Positions 11,730 through 22,331 of a DNA stretch of 64,000 nt are shown here, one piece after another. The stretch is taken from NCBI GenBank assembly GCA_021186555.1, contig JAJKFL010000002.1, positions 2,612,501 to 2,676,500 of the forward strand, written 5' to 3'. This stretch comes from Reticulitermes speratus (Eukaryota > Arthropoda > Insecta > Blattodea > Rhinotermitidae). A program made the translations under genes and the position numbers. The notes under the pieces are model-generated. The model had not been told where the DNA came from. It saw nothing but the letters and a program-made list of their open reading frames with translations, and made no database searches. Within the stretch, counting starts at the first letter, position 1, and each line of letters starts with the position of its first letter.

Positions 11730-12093
11730 GTGAGTAATAATATGTTAATTAATTTAAAATATTTATGACGTATTAATTTGTTGACACTTAGCATGTTCTC
11801 AATTAACGGAATGTAGATTACAACTATTAATATATGGAGGTCAGCGAAATTATTTAGGTTAAGAAGTGATCTGCGTAACAGAAGTGATGACAACAGCTAC
11901 ACTTGACTTCGTTCTGAAAGACAGAACCTTAGACCGCCTTTTTCAAAATTCTCTCCTCATCATGCATATTAGTCACTTTAAGATGGCGTTATTAAATACA
12001 AGTGAATATTTGAATCAGGTAACACAACATATATTGAGTAAAATAAGGCTACATGTTTCGGCTAAAAATGATTAGCCATCATCAGGCCACAAA
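10400..12093. other. Intron DNA with degraded repeat pieces
   Basis: No exon was recognised. The stretch holds a CCGAAAC-type foldback half near 10970-11080 (TTTCGAAACGTCGGG). A lone hAT-like end CAGTGGTTAGCAACATG lies at 11605, and a (TTA)n tract at 11699-11729. A small open frame at 11139-11345 has no recognisable motif. ACATGTTTCGGC at about 12051 is another foldback-type core. Confidence 0.5.
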
Positions 12094-12508
12094 CGCAAGA
12101 ATGCAAAAAGAGGGGATTTTGCAGCTGTATTTCAGGTTTGAGATCTCAACCTGTACAAAAAAAAATGTACATATAATATAAAATATATAAAGGTGTAGAT
12201 TATACTATAATTATACTTATAATTATACCTATAATTATACTTATAATTATACCTATAATTATACCTATATTACTACCTATAATTATACCTATAATTTACT
12301 ATAATTATACCTTATTTCTATAATTATACCTATAATTATACTATATTAAATATACCATAATATACTATAATTATACCTATATTATACTTTTCAGACATTC
12401 TGTATCAATTATCCTTATATATTCCGCGTATATGTTAATTTTCATTTGTATAGTTTTAGGTTTCACACCTGAAATACACTTGCAAATCTCCCCTTTTCAT
12501 ATTCTGCG
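12094..12508. mobile_element. Foldback element with an AT-rich loop
   Basis: The left arm (12094-12145: CGCAAGAATGC then TGTATTTCAGGTTT) pairs with the right arm (12465-12508, ending in CATATTCTGCG). The loop is filled by a decayed short repeat, ATAATTATACCT, at about 12200-12380. No coding capacity was seen. Confidence 0.65.
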
Positions 12509-12635
12509 AAAAATCTCGCCCCCACCGGGATTTTTTTTTTATTAATTCCTAGGTTTCCCCCTTTGATCCATTTGTACTGTTGAAGTCCTTTTTCTTCGTC
12601 CTTCATGTCACTTTACGTTCAATATTACCGTCCTT

Positions 12636-12746
12636 ACAACAAACACAACACAAACATCCATGCCCCCGGTGGGATTCGAACCCACGATCCTAGTAAGCGA
12701 GCGGCCGCAGACCCACGCCTTAGACCGCACGGACACTGGGATCGGC
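12636..12746 (-). mobile_element. SINE-A head fragment
   Basis: Only the tRNA-like head and the first part of the body of SINE-A are present on the minus strand, with box B intact (GGGTTCGAATCCC). The tail half is absent. Confidence 0.82.
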
Positions 12747-12751
12747 AACGC

Positions 12752-12807
12752 TCCCCGGACCGTCCAGCCAGTAGCGAGTCGCTATACCGACTGAGCTATC
12801 CCGGCCC
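12752..12807 (-). mobile_element. SINE-C tRNA-like head fragment
   Basis: On the minus strand it reads GGGCCGGGATAGCTCAGTCG, then the anticodon-arm region through GGACGGTCCGG, the SINE-C head. It abuts the SINE-A head almost directly. This is a head-to-body chimera or an insertion into the other SINE. Confidence 0.75.
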
Positions 12808-12996
12808 ACAGGTAACCTTACCTCCTGGGTAATCTGTCTGGAGAAGACGCTTAGGTTCGTTTAAAATCCGCCTCGCCGAACTAAGACGATTGAAGGATTA
12901 TGCTTTGGAATCATCAAAGTATTCTCAAGGACGTTGATGTGTTACTCAGTTTCGTTGTTTAGTTTCACTTGGCAAGCTTGAGACAGAAGAAGAATG

Positions 12997-13277
12997 TATA
13001 CAGGGCTTTGGCGGAGAAAGTTGAAAGAAGGGAGCCACCTAGAATGTCTGGATCTAGATGAAAATATGCTATTAAAATGAATCTTAATGGAATAAGATGG
13101 GGGTGCGTGGATTGGATTAATCTGACTTGGCATGGGGAAAAGTGACGGGCTGTTACGAACAAATTAATAAACTTCCGGGTTCTATAAAAATACGAGGAAT
13201 ATCTTGTCTAGCTGAGGAACTAATAACTTCGGAAGAAGGAATCTGCTCCATGTAGTTAGTTAGTTAGTTAGTTAATT
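12997..13277 (+). mobile_element. LINE family L-A, old 3' fragment
   Basis: Diverged match to the L-A tail: the region corresponding to MKMDL/DWINL, TTCCGGGTTCTATAAAAATA, then CTTGTCTAGCTGAGGA and a (TTAG)n end at 13255-13276. It is more diverged than the copies at 1795 and 31430, so it is older. Confidence 0.75.
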
Positions 13278-14370
13278 TGTAGACATATTCGTGTTTTGTG
13301 ACTCCCCCTATGCTAAAACCTCTAGATAAACCATAGTTCAATTTCAGGAGCTCTCTCTAACGTTAAATGTTCCCTCAGTTGTCATCCCGTGTATACGCTA
13401 ATATTTCCTGTCACTTAAAACTGGATGTTGTCGGCAGGATGATAATTCAATTATCCCATTTACTGAAACTGAGGATAAAGGCGATTGCTCGGAGGGAAGC
13501 TGTAACACATTGCGATGTGCCTCACAGAGGAGAGCTCGTAAAGTGATTACTTCAACATTTGAAAGGAAGTTTGACGAACAGACCGCAGCTCGCCATTGCT
13601 GTCCATTGCGGCTTGCAGTGCAATTGTCTGTAGGTTGAATACACAGCGGTGAAACGTGTATAGTTTGACGTCTTGCAAAGCGTCGTGAGTTTCTGGTTTA
13701 AATACGTGCTTATGTATGTGTTACAGTGATCTACTACTACCTACTACCTACCTACCTACCTACCTACCTACCTACTACTACCGTACTAGGTATTCTGCTT
13801 ATTCTTACAACAACCTAATCGTTAATATCATGTATCGGAATGTTGCTATCTGGTTGTCCTGTGTTGTATTATAAGCTTGATACTGAACTCTTTCTTCGGC
13901 CTCAGTCCATACCTTATATTGAACACACTTGTAACATCGCAATTATAGAAACTTTTTTATCGCCAAAAGTTCGTACGTCACAGAGAAGACAACTCGGTAA
14001 CAATGGCTGCCTTTAAAGGTAATGTGTCAGGACGCACACACCACAGTGTGTGTACACTGGTTACCATGGCACCGAGGATGTGGCACATCCACTCAGTCAC
14101 TCTCTCTCTGTCCCAATAAATCCATTAACCAATGACGTAATAACTCAGTCACTCAATGAGTCAGTTGATTAGGTTTCTGTGTCATGACTGGGAAGAGCAG
14201 AATCACGTTTGCTATATTTCCTGTGCCTCATGGCACGGACGTATGATGTACAGTGTTCGCCATTCCTTAATACTGTAATGCCGTCTATATTTGCATATTT
14301 GCAACAAATGAGCATGACTGCAGCGCATTATTACTGCAGGACACGTGTCATGTGACGGATGTCCTGTTTT
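13278..14370. other. Intron DNA with a (CTAC)n tract
   Basis: No exon was recognised. A (CTAC)n microsatellite lies at 13731-13782. The rest has no repeat or coding signal that I could identify. Confidence 0.5.
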
Positions 14371-14771
14371 ATGTCAGACACCTCTGAGCACGCCTATTTG
14401 CTTGATGTCAGACACCGCTGAGCACGCCTATTTGTTTGATGTCAGACACCGCTGAGCACGCCTCTTTGTTTCATGTCAGACACCGCTGAGCACACCTATT
14501 TGTTTGATGTCAGACACCGCTGAGCACACCTATTTGTTTGATGTCAGACACCGCTGAGCACGCCTATTTGTTTGATGTCAGACACCGCTGAGCACGCTTA
14601 TTTGTTTGATCTCAGATACCGCTGAGCACGCCTATTTGTTTGATATCAGACACCGCTGAGCACGCCTATTTGTTTGATCTCGGACACCGCTGAGCACGCC
14701 TATTTTTTGATATCAGACACCGCTGAGCACGCCTATTTGTTTGATGTCAGACACCGCTGAGCTTGACTATT
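14371..14771. repeat. 34-bp tandem repeat, about 12 units
   Basis: The unit core is GTCAGACACCGCTGAGCACG followed by CCTATTTGTTTGAT. Units differ by single substitutions (GATGTC, GATCTC, GATATC). It lies within the proposed Rab intron. Confidence 0.95.
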
Positions 14772-15430
14772 TAATCAGCCTTGCGCTAGTCAAGGGCTTA
14801 TGCTAGTTTTCGGGTATTAGTAGCAGATACGATTGTGAATCGTGTTAATAGACTAATGGGTCTCTAATATTTATTACCTAAACATTAGAGATTAGATGAT
14901 TAGTGGTCATGATTAGGCAGCAGAGTGCTGTCACGATATGTAACTAGTTGCGCCGGACGTGCCAGGTCTATGTCCATCAATGGCCTAACAGCGCTTCTGT
15001 TGTGCAGGGCTACGTGACCCTTATACATCGTATTAATTCCCTACTTTAGGGTTTCGCATATCGTTCTGTAGTGCAAGTGATTGGGGCGTAAAGTGAAATT
15101 CACAACATCGAGAGGTCTATAGTTAGCAGTGTCTAGGATTTGTTTTATAACTCACTGAATTTAAAGTCAATTGAATAAAGTTATTTTGAAAAATGTATTG
15201 TAGCAGCTTCCTTCTGTGACAATCATTTTATCGTTTATAGCCAGTGTGTCAACGCCTTGAAGAGTGACATTTGTATTAATTATATAAGAAATTTCGCCCT
15301 TCCTTAGAACAAAATTCTTCTCCATTTTAAAGACAAATCAGTTAAGGTTGTTTAGGGGAATAATGGCTGCTTGTTGTCAGAGTCATGCCTAGTTTCATAA
15401 ATATCATCTGTGAAAAAATAGACTTAATTA
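14772..15430. other. Intron DNA, nothing recognised
   Basis: No gene, SINE or array was seen here. Confidence 0.5.
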
Positions 15431-15438
15431 ATGTCACT

Positions 15439-15759
15439 CGGTGGACTAGTGGTTAGCGTGCTCGCCACTGGACCCAAGGTTCGCGGGTTCAATCCCGGCC
15501 GAGGTCGATGGATTTTTTAAGGGTGATAAAAATCCGTAGCATGACTAGAAATGTGTCGTAAGCAAAATTCAGCGGCCATTTCTCACCCAAGTCTCCCGAT
15601 TGACTGCTAGATGGCTCTGGCAGTCATATCAGGATGAGTAGAACTTGTGCAGTCAGTGAACTGGTCACTCACTACAGAATGCACACTTCCAGACCAAGAA
15701 ACCTTGAAAGGAGGCCCTATGCTCCGCAAGGAGCGGCAGGAGGAAAACTAAAAAAAAAA
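15439..15759 (+). mobile_element. SINE-F, complete with target duplication
   Basis: The tRNA-like head has a box A region (TGGACTAGTGGTTAGCG) and box B (GGGTTCAATCCCGG). A body of about 230 bp and a poly-A tail follow. ATGTCACT flanks it on both sides (15431-15438 and 15760-15767). It is the only copy of this family in the window and looks fairly young. Confidence 0.9.
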
Positions 15760-15767
15760 ATGTCACT

Positions 15768-16276
15768 TCAAGTAGTGCATATAGTTACCACTGGACTTTA
15801 AAACCTTCATCGATATACTAGTACGTTCGTCTCGCTATTTGCAGTAAGTTATTACGCACCCCAGCTTGCTTCTTACACAAATTCAATAACGCACACCTTC
15901 TTTTAGCTTAAACATAGTTTTGGGCCTTAAACATACCTCGCTTCACAGGGTGACCATAAATGAAATTAAACAAAAAATCACCCTCCGTTTCCAACTTATC
16001 TTCTTTCAGATGTAACATTTCGTCATTACAGAAAACGAAACAATTTAGGAAATCACAGTCCATTTGTTAAAAGCTAGAAGTGAGAGCTACAGGGTGGTAA
16101 CTCTTTCAGTTTGACGCCTTTATTCAAGTGGCACATTTAGATCGCTTTACGTCACTTCCCTCCAAAGCCATCCTCGTCCATTCCCGTCAGGTTAACCAAT
16201 GGGAAGGCGGTTATACGTAATGAAACTGGCAGTTTGTTCAAGGATTTAAATTTGAAACAATATTGACTGACCAATC
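15768..16276. other. Intron DNA, nothing recognised
   Basis: No gene or known repeat was seen. Confidence 0.5.
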
Positions 16277-16286
16277 ATAAATCATT

Positions 16287-16548
16287 GCCGATCCCAGTGG
16301 CCGCGCGGTCTAAGGCGTGGGTCTGCAGCCGTTCGCTTACTCGGATTGCGGGTTCGAATCCCGCCTAGGGCATGGATGTCTGTCTCTTGTGATTGTTGTG
16401 TGTTGTCAGGTAGAGGTCTGTGCGACGGGCTGATCACTCCTCCAGAGGAGTCCTACCGAGTGTGGTGTGTCTGAGTGTGATCGTGAAGCCTCGATAATGA
16501 GGGGGCCTAGGCCCCCAAGGGGTTGTCGAGCCGTAGGAAAAAAAAATT
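16287..16548 (+). mobile_element. SINE-A, full-length plus-strand copy with target duplication
   Basis: Reference copy for the family. The head is GCCGATCCCAGTGG, with a long variable arm, box B GGGTTCGAATCCC, a body with TTGTGTGTTGTCAGG, a 3' stem GGCCTAGGCCCCCAAGG and poly-A. The 10-bp duplication ATAAATCATT is perfect (16277-16286 and 16549-16558), so the insertion is recent. The long variable arm suggests a tRNA-Leu- or Ser-like ancestor (inference). Confidence 0.93.
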
Positions 16549-16756
16549 ATAAATCATTATTTTAAACAAATTAGTAGGTGTCGCGCTAAAACAACGCGCG
16601 TCCTGAGGTTTCGACACTCGTATCTTGAGCCTTCAACAGGAAGGAACCAATTGTTTCATTCCGCAATTTACTTAGAACTCGGAAATTTTCAGACATAAAT
16701 TCAGTAAAGCGATAAGTGTACAAGGAAATTTAGGAACTGAACTGAGATTTAACAGG

Positions 16757-17041
16757 AGTCGGGATAGCTCAGTCGGTACAGTGACTAGGCTACAGGCTGG
16801 ACAGCCCAGAGTTCGAATCCCAACAGCGGCAAGCAATGTTCCTTCTCCAAAACCGTCCAGACTGACTCTGGGATCCACTCATGCTCTACTTCACTGGGTA
16901 CCGGTGTTCTTTCCTGGGGGTAAAGCGGCAAGGACGTGAGGCTGACCACTGGCCTCCGTCTAGTGCCGAAGTTAAGAATGAGCGGAACTACACCTCTACG
17001 CCCCTAGGTTATAAGCCCTTATGGCGTGGAGAGAGAAAAAA
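16757..17041 (+). mobile_element. SINE-D copy, full length
   Basis: The tRNA-like head is GTCGGGATAGCTCAGTCGG, and box B is GAGTTCGAATCCC. The body has CTGGGTACCGGTGTTC and GGGGGTAAAGCGGC, and the end is AGAGAGAAAAAA. SINE-C shares this head type and body but differs in many positions, so C and D are sister families. Confidence 0.85.
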
Positions 17042-17509
17042 TAACTCTACTAAGACCTAAGAATTAAAGTGTTCCTTCAAAAATTGTGCCTACAAATTTG
17101 TGCTTTCCAACCTACGATCTAGGCAAATGAAACACATTTAAAGCCACTTTATCTACGTCACTAGAATAAAGCTATCAATTCTGCTCCTGTATTTTATACG
17201 CCTTTGACCTCACCTATTGTCACCACTGCTGGCTGATATCCGCTGATAAGGCCTCATGACACATCAAAGCCACCTCTGTTCTATTCTCCCTTCTTTCACT
17301 CCGATGTTAATTACGACCAACCCTGACACATCTGTGTTTGTAGTTACAGGCGCGCTGCGTTATGAGGATCAAGAAACTGATGCTGTTTAGAGAAATAGGA
17401 TAATCGCTGTTAATTAGCACCATTAGAAGAAACACTGCACCACTGTGGGACATTCTCTTCTAATGTTATTGCAGCCGGTAATGCATAGTAACAACTGCCC
17501 TTTAAGATA
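17042..17509. other. Intron DNA, nothing recognised
   Basis: No gene or repeat was recognised up to the pBsat head. Confidence 0.5.
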
Positions 17510-18883
17510 GTAACCTTTTAAAGCCCACTGGTCACTATATGTACCACCACGTTTAACATTCAACAATTCTACGTTCTGCCCACACAGTGTATTTATGTGT
17601 TTTGTGTGGATCTCAGAACAAACAGCGATTATTTCACTGTACAGCATTAACTGACTGGTTTGTATAACTGAGACGGAGTGTGTTTACTGCGCGGTACGGA
17701 CTGTATTTATGTGTTTTGTGTGGATCTCAGAACAAACAGCGATTATTTCACTGTACAACATTAACTGACTGGTTTGTATAACTGAGACGGAGTGTGTTTA
17801 CTGCGCGGTACGGACTGTATTTATGTGTTTTGTGTGGATCTCAGAACAAACAGCGATTATTTCACTGTACAACATTAACTGACTGGTTTGTATAACTGAG
17901 ACGGAGTGTGTTTACTGCGCGGTACGGACTGTATTTATGTGTTTTGTGTGGATCTCAGAACAAACAGCGATTATTTCACTGTACAACATTAACTGACTGG
18001 TTTGTATAACTGAGACGGAGTGTGTTTACTGCGCGGTACGGACTGTATTTATGTGTTTTGTGTGGATCTGAGAACAAACAGCGATTATTTCACTGTACAG
18101 CATTAACTGACTGGTTTGTATAACTGAGACGGAGTGTGTTTACTGCGCGGTACGGACTGTATTTATGTGTTTTGTGTGGATCTCAGAACAAACAGCGATT
18201 ATTTCACTGTACAACATTAACTGACTGGTTTGTATAACTGAGACGGAGTGTGTTTACTGCGCGGTACGGACTGTATTTATGTGTTTTGTGTGGATCTCAG
18301 AACAAACAGCGATTATTTCACTGTACAACATTAACTGACTGGTTTGTATAACTGAGACGGAGTGTGTTTACTGCGCGGTACGGACTGTATTTATGTGTTT
18401 TGTGTGGATCTGAGAACAAACAGCGATTATTTCACTGTACAGCATTAACTGACTGGTTTGTATAACTGAGACGGAGTGTGTTTACTGCGCGGTACGGACT
18501 GTATTTATGTGTTTTGTGTGGATCTCAGAACAAACAGCGATTATTTCACTGTACAACATTAACTGACTGGTTTGTATAACTGAGACGGAGTGTGTTTACT
18601 GCGCGGTGCGGACTGTATTTATGTGTTTTGTGTGGATCTCAGAACAAACAGCGATTATTTCACTATACAGCATTAACTGACTGGTTTGTATAACTGAGAC
18701 GGAGTGTGTTTACTGCGCGGTGCGGACTGTATTTATGTGTTTTGTGTGGATCTCAGAACAAACAGCGATTATTTCACTGTACAACATTAACTGACTGGTT
18801 TGTATAACTGAGACGGAGTGTGTTTACTGCGCGGTGCGATCTGAATATTTTAATGTAATTCAAGTTAATCTGAGTCTTTAAAC
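17510..18883 (+). mobile_element. pBsat copy 3, 11 monomers, in the Rab intron
   Basis: The head begins GTAACCTTTTAAAGCCC, one base off the TTAACC form. About 11 monomers of 114 bp follow. The tail stops at GAGTCTTTAAAC where a SINE-B head begins, so the terminal GGGTTAA is lost. Monomers with GATCTGAG instead of GATCTCAG lie 342 bp apart (about 18066 and 18408), a three-monomer higher-order period. It sits about 0.5 kb upstream of the Rab P-loop exon, in the same orientation as the gene. Confidence 0.9.
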
Positions 18884-18965
18884 AGGCCGTGCCATGGCTC
18901 AGGCTGTTAGTCTTCGGTCTTTCACTGTAGAGGCGTTGAGTTGCTCCGAGGCCATTTCGTGTGTA
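18884..18965 (+). mobile_element. SINE-B head fragment, diverged
   Basis: It starts AGGCCGTGCCATGGCTCAGG as in SINE-B, then decays quickly, and box B is no longer recognisable. It directly follows the broken pBsat tail. Confidence 0.65.
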
Positions 18966-19423
18966 TGGTGAACAAAATGGGACTATGAGAACTGCCTCTC
19001 CTGCTACTTGTTTATTTCGTTTGTTACTTTCATTCTACCAGTTTTCTGTATTCATCTTAAACGTAATATTATCAGAGGAAGAAGCGGGCGACGGTTGGGA
19101 AACTTAAAAATAATGACATTTCGGATATCGGTGAGCAGTGGCAGGAAGTTACGTCACAGTGTTGCATCTTTAAAGGGTTAAGCCTTATTTCTAATTTCTG
19201 AATGTTCTGCTGTGAAAATAAACAGAGTATTCGAAAGTTATTTTTGAATAAATCTAATATAGCCGTAAACAGAACGGTGCTGATATTAATAGGCGGGAAA
19301 ACAGCTGGCTGTCCATGACGTCACTCTTATTTGCACGAATTTCTAGCACTTAGAATTAGAATTGCAATAGATTACAGATCTAAAACAATTCACGTGTATA
19401 TGTGGAATCATTTTATGTTCCAG
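18966..19423. other. End of the proposed Rab intron
   Basis: No repeat was seen. It ends in a T-rich stretch and the acceptor TTTTATGTTCCAG at 19411-19423. Confidence 0.6.
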
Positions 19424-19534
19424 ACGATCTTACTGGGGGACAGCGGAGTTGGGAAGACTTCATTGTTGGTACAATTTGACAGCGGCAAGTTTCAGACAGG
19501 CACATTCTCAGCAACTGTGGGTATCGGATTTACG
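19424..19534 (+). CDS. Rab26: Rab26/Rab37-family GTPase, P-loop to switch I exon
   Basis: A 111-bp, 37-codon exon is bounded by an acceptor (TTATGTTCCAG) and a strong donor (ACG|GTAAGT), phase 0 at both ends. It encodes TILLGDSGVGKTSLL, then VQFDSGKFQTGTF, then SATVGIGFT. GDSGVGKT is the G1 P-loop that binds GTP phosphates. The Thr of ATVG is the switch I (G2) Mg-binding residue. GTF-SATVG with Gly after Ile, where most Rabs have GIDF, fits insect Rab26. Rab26 works on secretory granule and synaptic vesicle traffic and links it to autophagy (established for the family). The rest of the GTPase (WDTAGQ, NKxD, SAK motifs and the prenylated tail) was not seen by eye downstream, so its exons lie beyond more than 44 kb of intron or were missed. 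Rab37 is the alternative name for this subgroup. Confidence 0.88.
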
Positions 19535-20128
19535 GTAAGTGGGCAATTTTCTTTGATATATTACCGACTGCGCGCCTGCTGGTAAGTACTGTACTTGTTT
19601 ACACATTAATTGAATTACGGAAACTGTTGCATATGAATAATGCCACTGTCGTTTGGTTGCTGAATTAGATAGGTTAAAGAAACCAGTTGCTCTTGGTCGA
19701 ATATATGAGTTGCGAAGAGATAAAATATATTTGAATATGTTTTGTACTGTAGGGTTTAAGCTGGTATGTATTATTTCAAATTCAAACCACTACCTTTTCT
19801 ACAATAAAGCGTGTTGAAAATTCAGCGGGGGATTTGTTTGCGGTTAAATATTGAATTCGGAAATTACAATATATTAAGAAATCAATTTATGTTCATCTGT
19901 AACACCTGAATAGTAAAATCCGACTAAATAAAATAAAAGACATAGAACTATGTTTATTTTCTATATAAAAATCCAGATGTCAGTCGTTTCGGAGACTTTA
20001 CAAGTTACTTTCATCACGATGTAATATTTCAGTGAAGCTGAATTGAATAACATTGTGGGATATATGCGGGTACAATTGAATAAAATGTTTTGTTGATTAC
20101 ACATGGACGATATATATATATATATACA
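19535..20128. other. Intron DNA after the Rab exon
   Basis: No exon was seen. A single foldback-type core (AGTCGTTTCGGAGAC) lies at about 19983. Confidence 0.5.
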
Positions 20129-20210
20129 TACAGGGTATACACAAAAGAATGGTGCGGTTTCAATAGTAAATACTATTGAAACCGCACAATTCTTTTGTGT
20201 ATGCCCTGTA
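20129..20210. mobile_element. 82-bp near-perfect palindrome (MITE), copy 1
   Basis: Both 40-bp arms begin TACAGGGTATACACAAAAG (right arm with one change) and run to AATAGTA at the centre. It is flanked by (TA)n on both sides, consistent with insertion at TA. A second copy of the same 82-bp length is at 21903-21984. Too small to code; a Tc1/mariner-type MITE is likely. Confidence 0.85.
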
Positions 20211-20744
20211 TATATATATATATATATATCGATGCCTTGTACGGATTCTGTAGCTTTACCACTGTTGTGACGTCACTCAGAAACCATGCTTAATCGTAAT
20301 TGGAAGAAATGTTTGACTTAAACAAAAGACGTACTGGTGGACAATTTATTTCTGCTGTAAGGTATGTAATCTTTGTCTTAGAATTAGAAATTAGTTCCAA
20401 GTAATAAATAGATATTTTAAGATAAGGATGTATCTGGCTTAGTACTTTAATATAATCACGTGACAGAAATGTTTAATAATTTATAATTTCTTATATGGAT
20501 GGGATTTTAGGCAATTATTTGTCATCATGTTATGTGCTTTGTACTTCACGCTGATTTAGTACGAAAGGCCTGGCCATACTGCAAGTACGCCATGGCACTG
20601 GTTACTGCACTGCCATCTATCAGACAACACGTGAATCTTGCCGCGTGTCCTTAATGTTGTGACACACTTTCATTTTCAGTGACTGTACTTCTGTATCTCT
20701 CCTGTTCCTGCATGATGTTAGACGTCGCAGACAGTTTTCTTTAT
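20211..20744. other. Intron DNA, nothing recognised
   Basis: A (TA)n tract is at 20209-20230. No gene or other repeat was seen. Confidence 0.5.
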
Positions 20745-20925
20745 GAGATCTGCGCTCTTCTGGGATGTTACGTGGCGTCGCGTGGTAATTATTTACCGAC
20801 GTTTCGGGACAACGTGTCAGTCCCATCTTCACGGGTCAAGAGTCCGAGTAGGAAAGTTTCCTACTCGGACTTAGACCTTTCTTGACCTACGACGCTGCGT
20901 AATACCCCAGAAGAGCGCAGATCTC
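20745..20925. mobile_element. Foldback element, CGACGTTTCGGGACAAC family, one arm shortened
   Basis: The outer arms GAGATCTGCGCTCTTCTGGG and its inverse at the right end pair. The centre is a perfect hairpin with the stem AGTCCGAGTAGGAAA. The left arm keeps the core GACGTTTCGGGACAACGTG, and the right arm lacks most of it. A fuller copy is at 56430-56641. Confidence 0.75.
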
Positions 20926-21274
20926 GTCTACATCGCGGCGGAAGCCTGAAATCAAATTTCTCTTTATGCGTGTTTTGAAAGGAACTTGGCCGAGAAAAGC
21001 GTCGTCTCCAAAACGTCCTTTAAATTCCGTGACATAAGACTACTGCTTCAGACGCCCATCAAGGTATCTTTTGTCATTTCGCATTAAATTACGCACTTTT
21101 GCTGTCCGTTCACAGTGTCTGTAGCTGTAAAGGCGTCTGGGCACCTCGCGATCGCAGAAAGACACTGTTGCCAACTGTAGAAGTGTAATAACAATTTAAA
21201 TACGAATTCGGCTCATTGTCTTATGTTCAAATGCTACGTGCACCAGTTGGGAAGTTTTTCTTATATTTTCTGAT
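20926..21274. other. Unassigned DNA
   Basis: No gene or repeat was recognised. Confidence 0.45.
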
Positions 21275-21832
21275 AAGGGTAAATGTAAATATGTTCTGTG
21301 CACGCCATAAAGACATGAGGTATAGCTCCACTTACTCTTAACTTCGGTAATAGATGTGAGGTAAAGGTAAATTTCACCCTACAACAGGCTATTAAGGCCC
21401 AGAGGGGAAGTAGAGGTATAGCTCTACTCTTTCTTTAATCTCGGCGCTAGATGAGGGTGGGTGGTCAACGTCACGCCCCGGCCGCTTTACCCCCGTGAAT
21501 GACCCGTTATTATTGTACAGGAGGCTGTGTAGGCCCCAGGGTCGGTCTGGACGGGTGCTGAAAATCTCGCCTTTACCGGGATTCGATCCCCAGACCGTCC
21601 AGCTCGTAGCAAGTCGCTATACCAACTGAGCTATCTTCAGGTAGGGCCCGCTTTACTCCAGGGTAAACAGCCCCCCTCTCCCCGGGTACTTATGGAATAT
21701 GAGGTAGTTGGGCCCAATACTGGATGCTTATATAATTGAATTATCCCTTGCTCTGTCGAGAATCGAACTACGATCCATCTATCGTTCAGCTCGTTACCTA
21801 GTCACTATACTGACTGAGCTATATCTGATCCC
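21275..21832 (-). mobile_element. SINE-D copy split by a SINE-C insertion
   Basis: The tail part (21275-21357, minus strand) and the head part (21638-21832) belong to one SINE-D. The head has a decayed tRNA-like region (AGCTCAGTCAGTATAGTGAC on the minus strand). The 280 bp between them are a SINE-C. The D copy is more diverged than the C inside it. Confidence 0.7.
21358..21637 (-). mobile_element. SINE-C copy nested in SINE-D
   Basis: Minus-strand SINE-C. The end is TTTACCTTTACCTC, and the body has GGGGCGTGACGTTGACC and GGGGGTAAAGCGGCC. Box B is GGGGATCGAATCCCGG, and the head is ATAGCTCAGTTGGTATAGCG. It is nearly full length. Confidence 0.85.
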
Positions 21833-21902
21833 GTATTTCACGCTGTCTTTCATTTATTAGGAAATATATTACATTCAAATCCGCATTGGATGTCCTCAAG
21901 TG

Positions 21903-21984
21903 TACAGGGCATACACAAAAGAATGGTGCGGTTTTAATAGTGAACACTATTAAAACCGCACCATTCTTTTGTGTATACCCTGTA
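21903..21984. mobile_element. 82-bp near-perfect palindrome (MITE), copy 2
   Basis: Same length and sequence as 20129-20210 apart from a few changes. The arms start TACAGGGCATACACAAAAG and end in the inverse. The centre is AATAGTGAACACTATT. Two copies within 1.8 kb show that it is a mobile family and not a chance hairpin. Confidence 0.87.
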
Positions 21985-22331
21985 TTTACACGACTTTATT
22001 AAGACAGTCAGCCACGAAACTTTAGTGCGCTGACTGAGACTTGCGAAGTGCTGTTGGTCTGTGTCATGGGGTAGGAAATAGCAGAGGGTAATTATATTTG
22101 CATGCTGGGGTGGCAAGAGGCCTGGGCAAAGTGGGCGTTTGCTTTGAGCTCGGCTGTCTATCGGATGTAAATTGACATCTTTCTGAAATGTTTGTAGTTT
22201 TATTTGAGCGTGTATTGATTTGGGATTTCGTGTTGATGAATAGGTGGAGCTTTTTAAAAATAGTCTACCGTCAGTATGAAGCACTGCATTTAGTTAAGTT
22301 CTAAAACGTTCCGACGATGATGTCCAATATT
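21985..22331. other. Unassigned DNA
   Basis: No gene was recognised. A minus-strand open frame of 116 codons runs over the palindrome and this DNA but has no known motif and is probably chance. Confidence 0.45.

Noticed and set aside
16287-16370. tRNA-like sequences with box A and box B
   Set aside because: All such heads are joined to SINE bodies and are present in several copies. None has a free tRNA 3' end or a clear functional cloverleaf.
21934-22284. 116-codon minus-strand open frame
   Set aside because: It starts within the 82-bp palindrome and has no known motif or codon bias that I could see.
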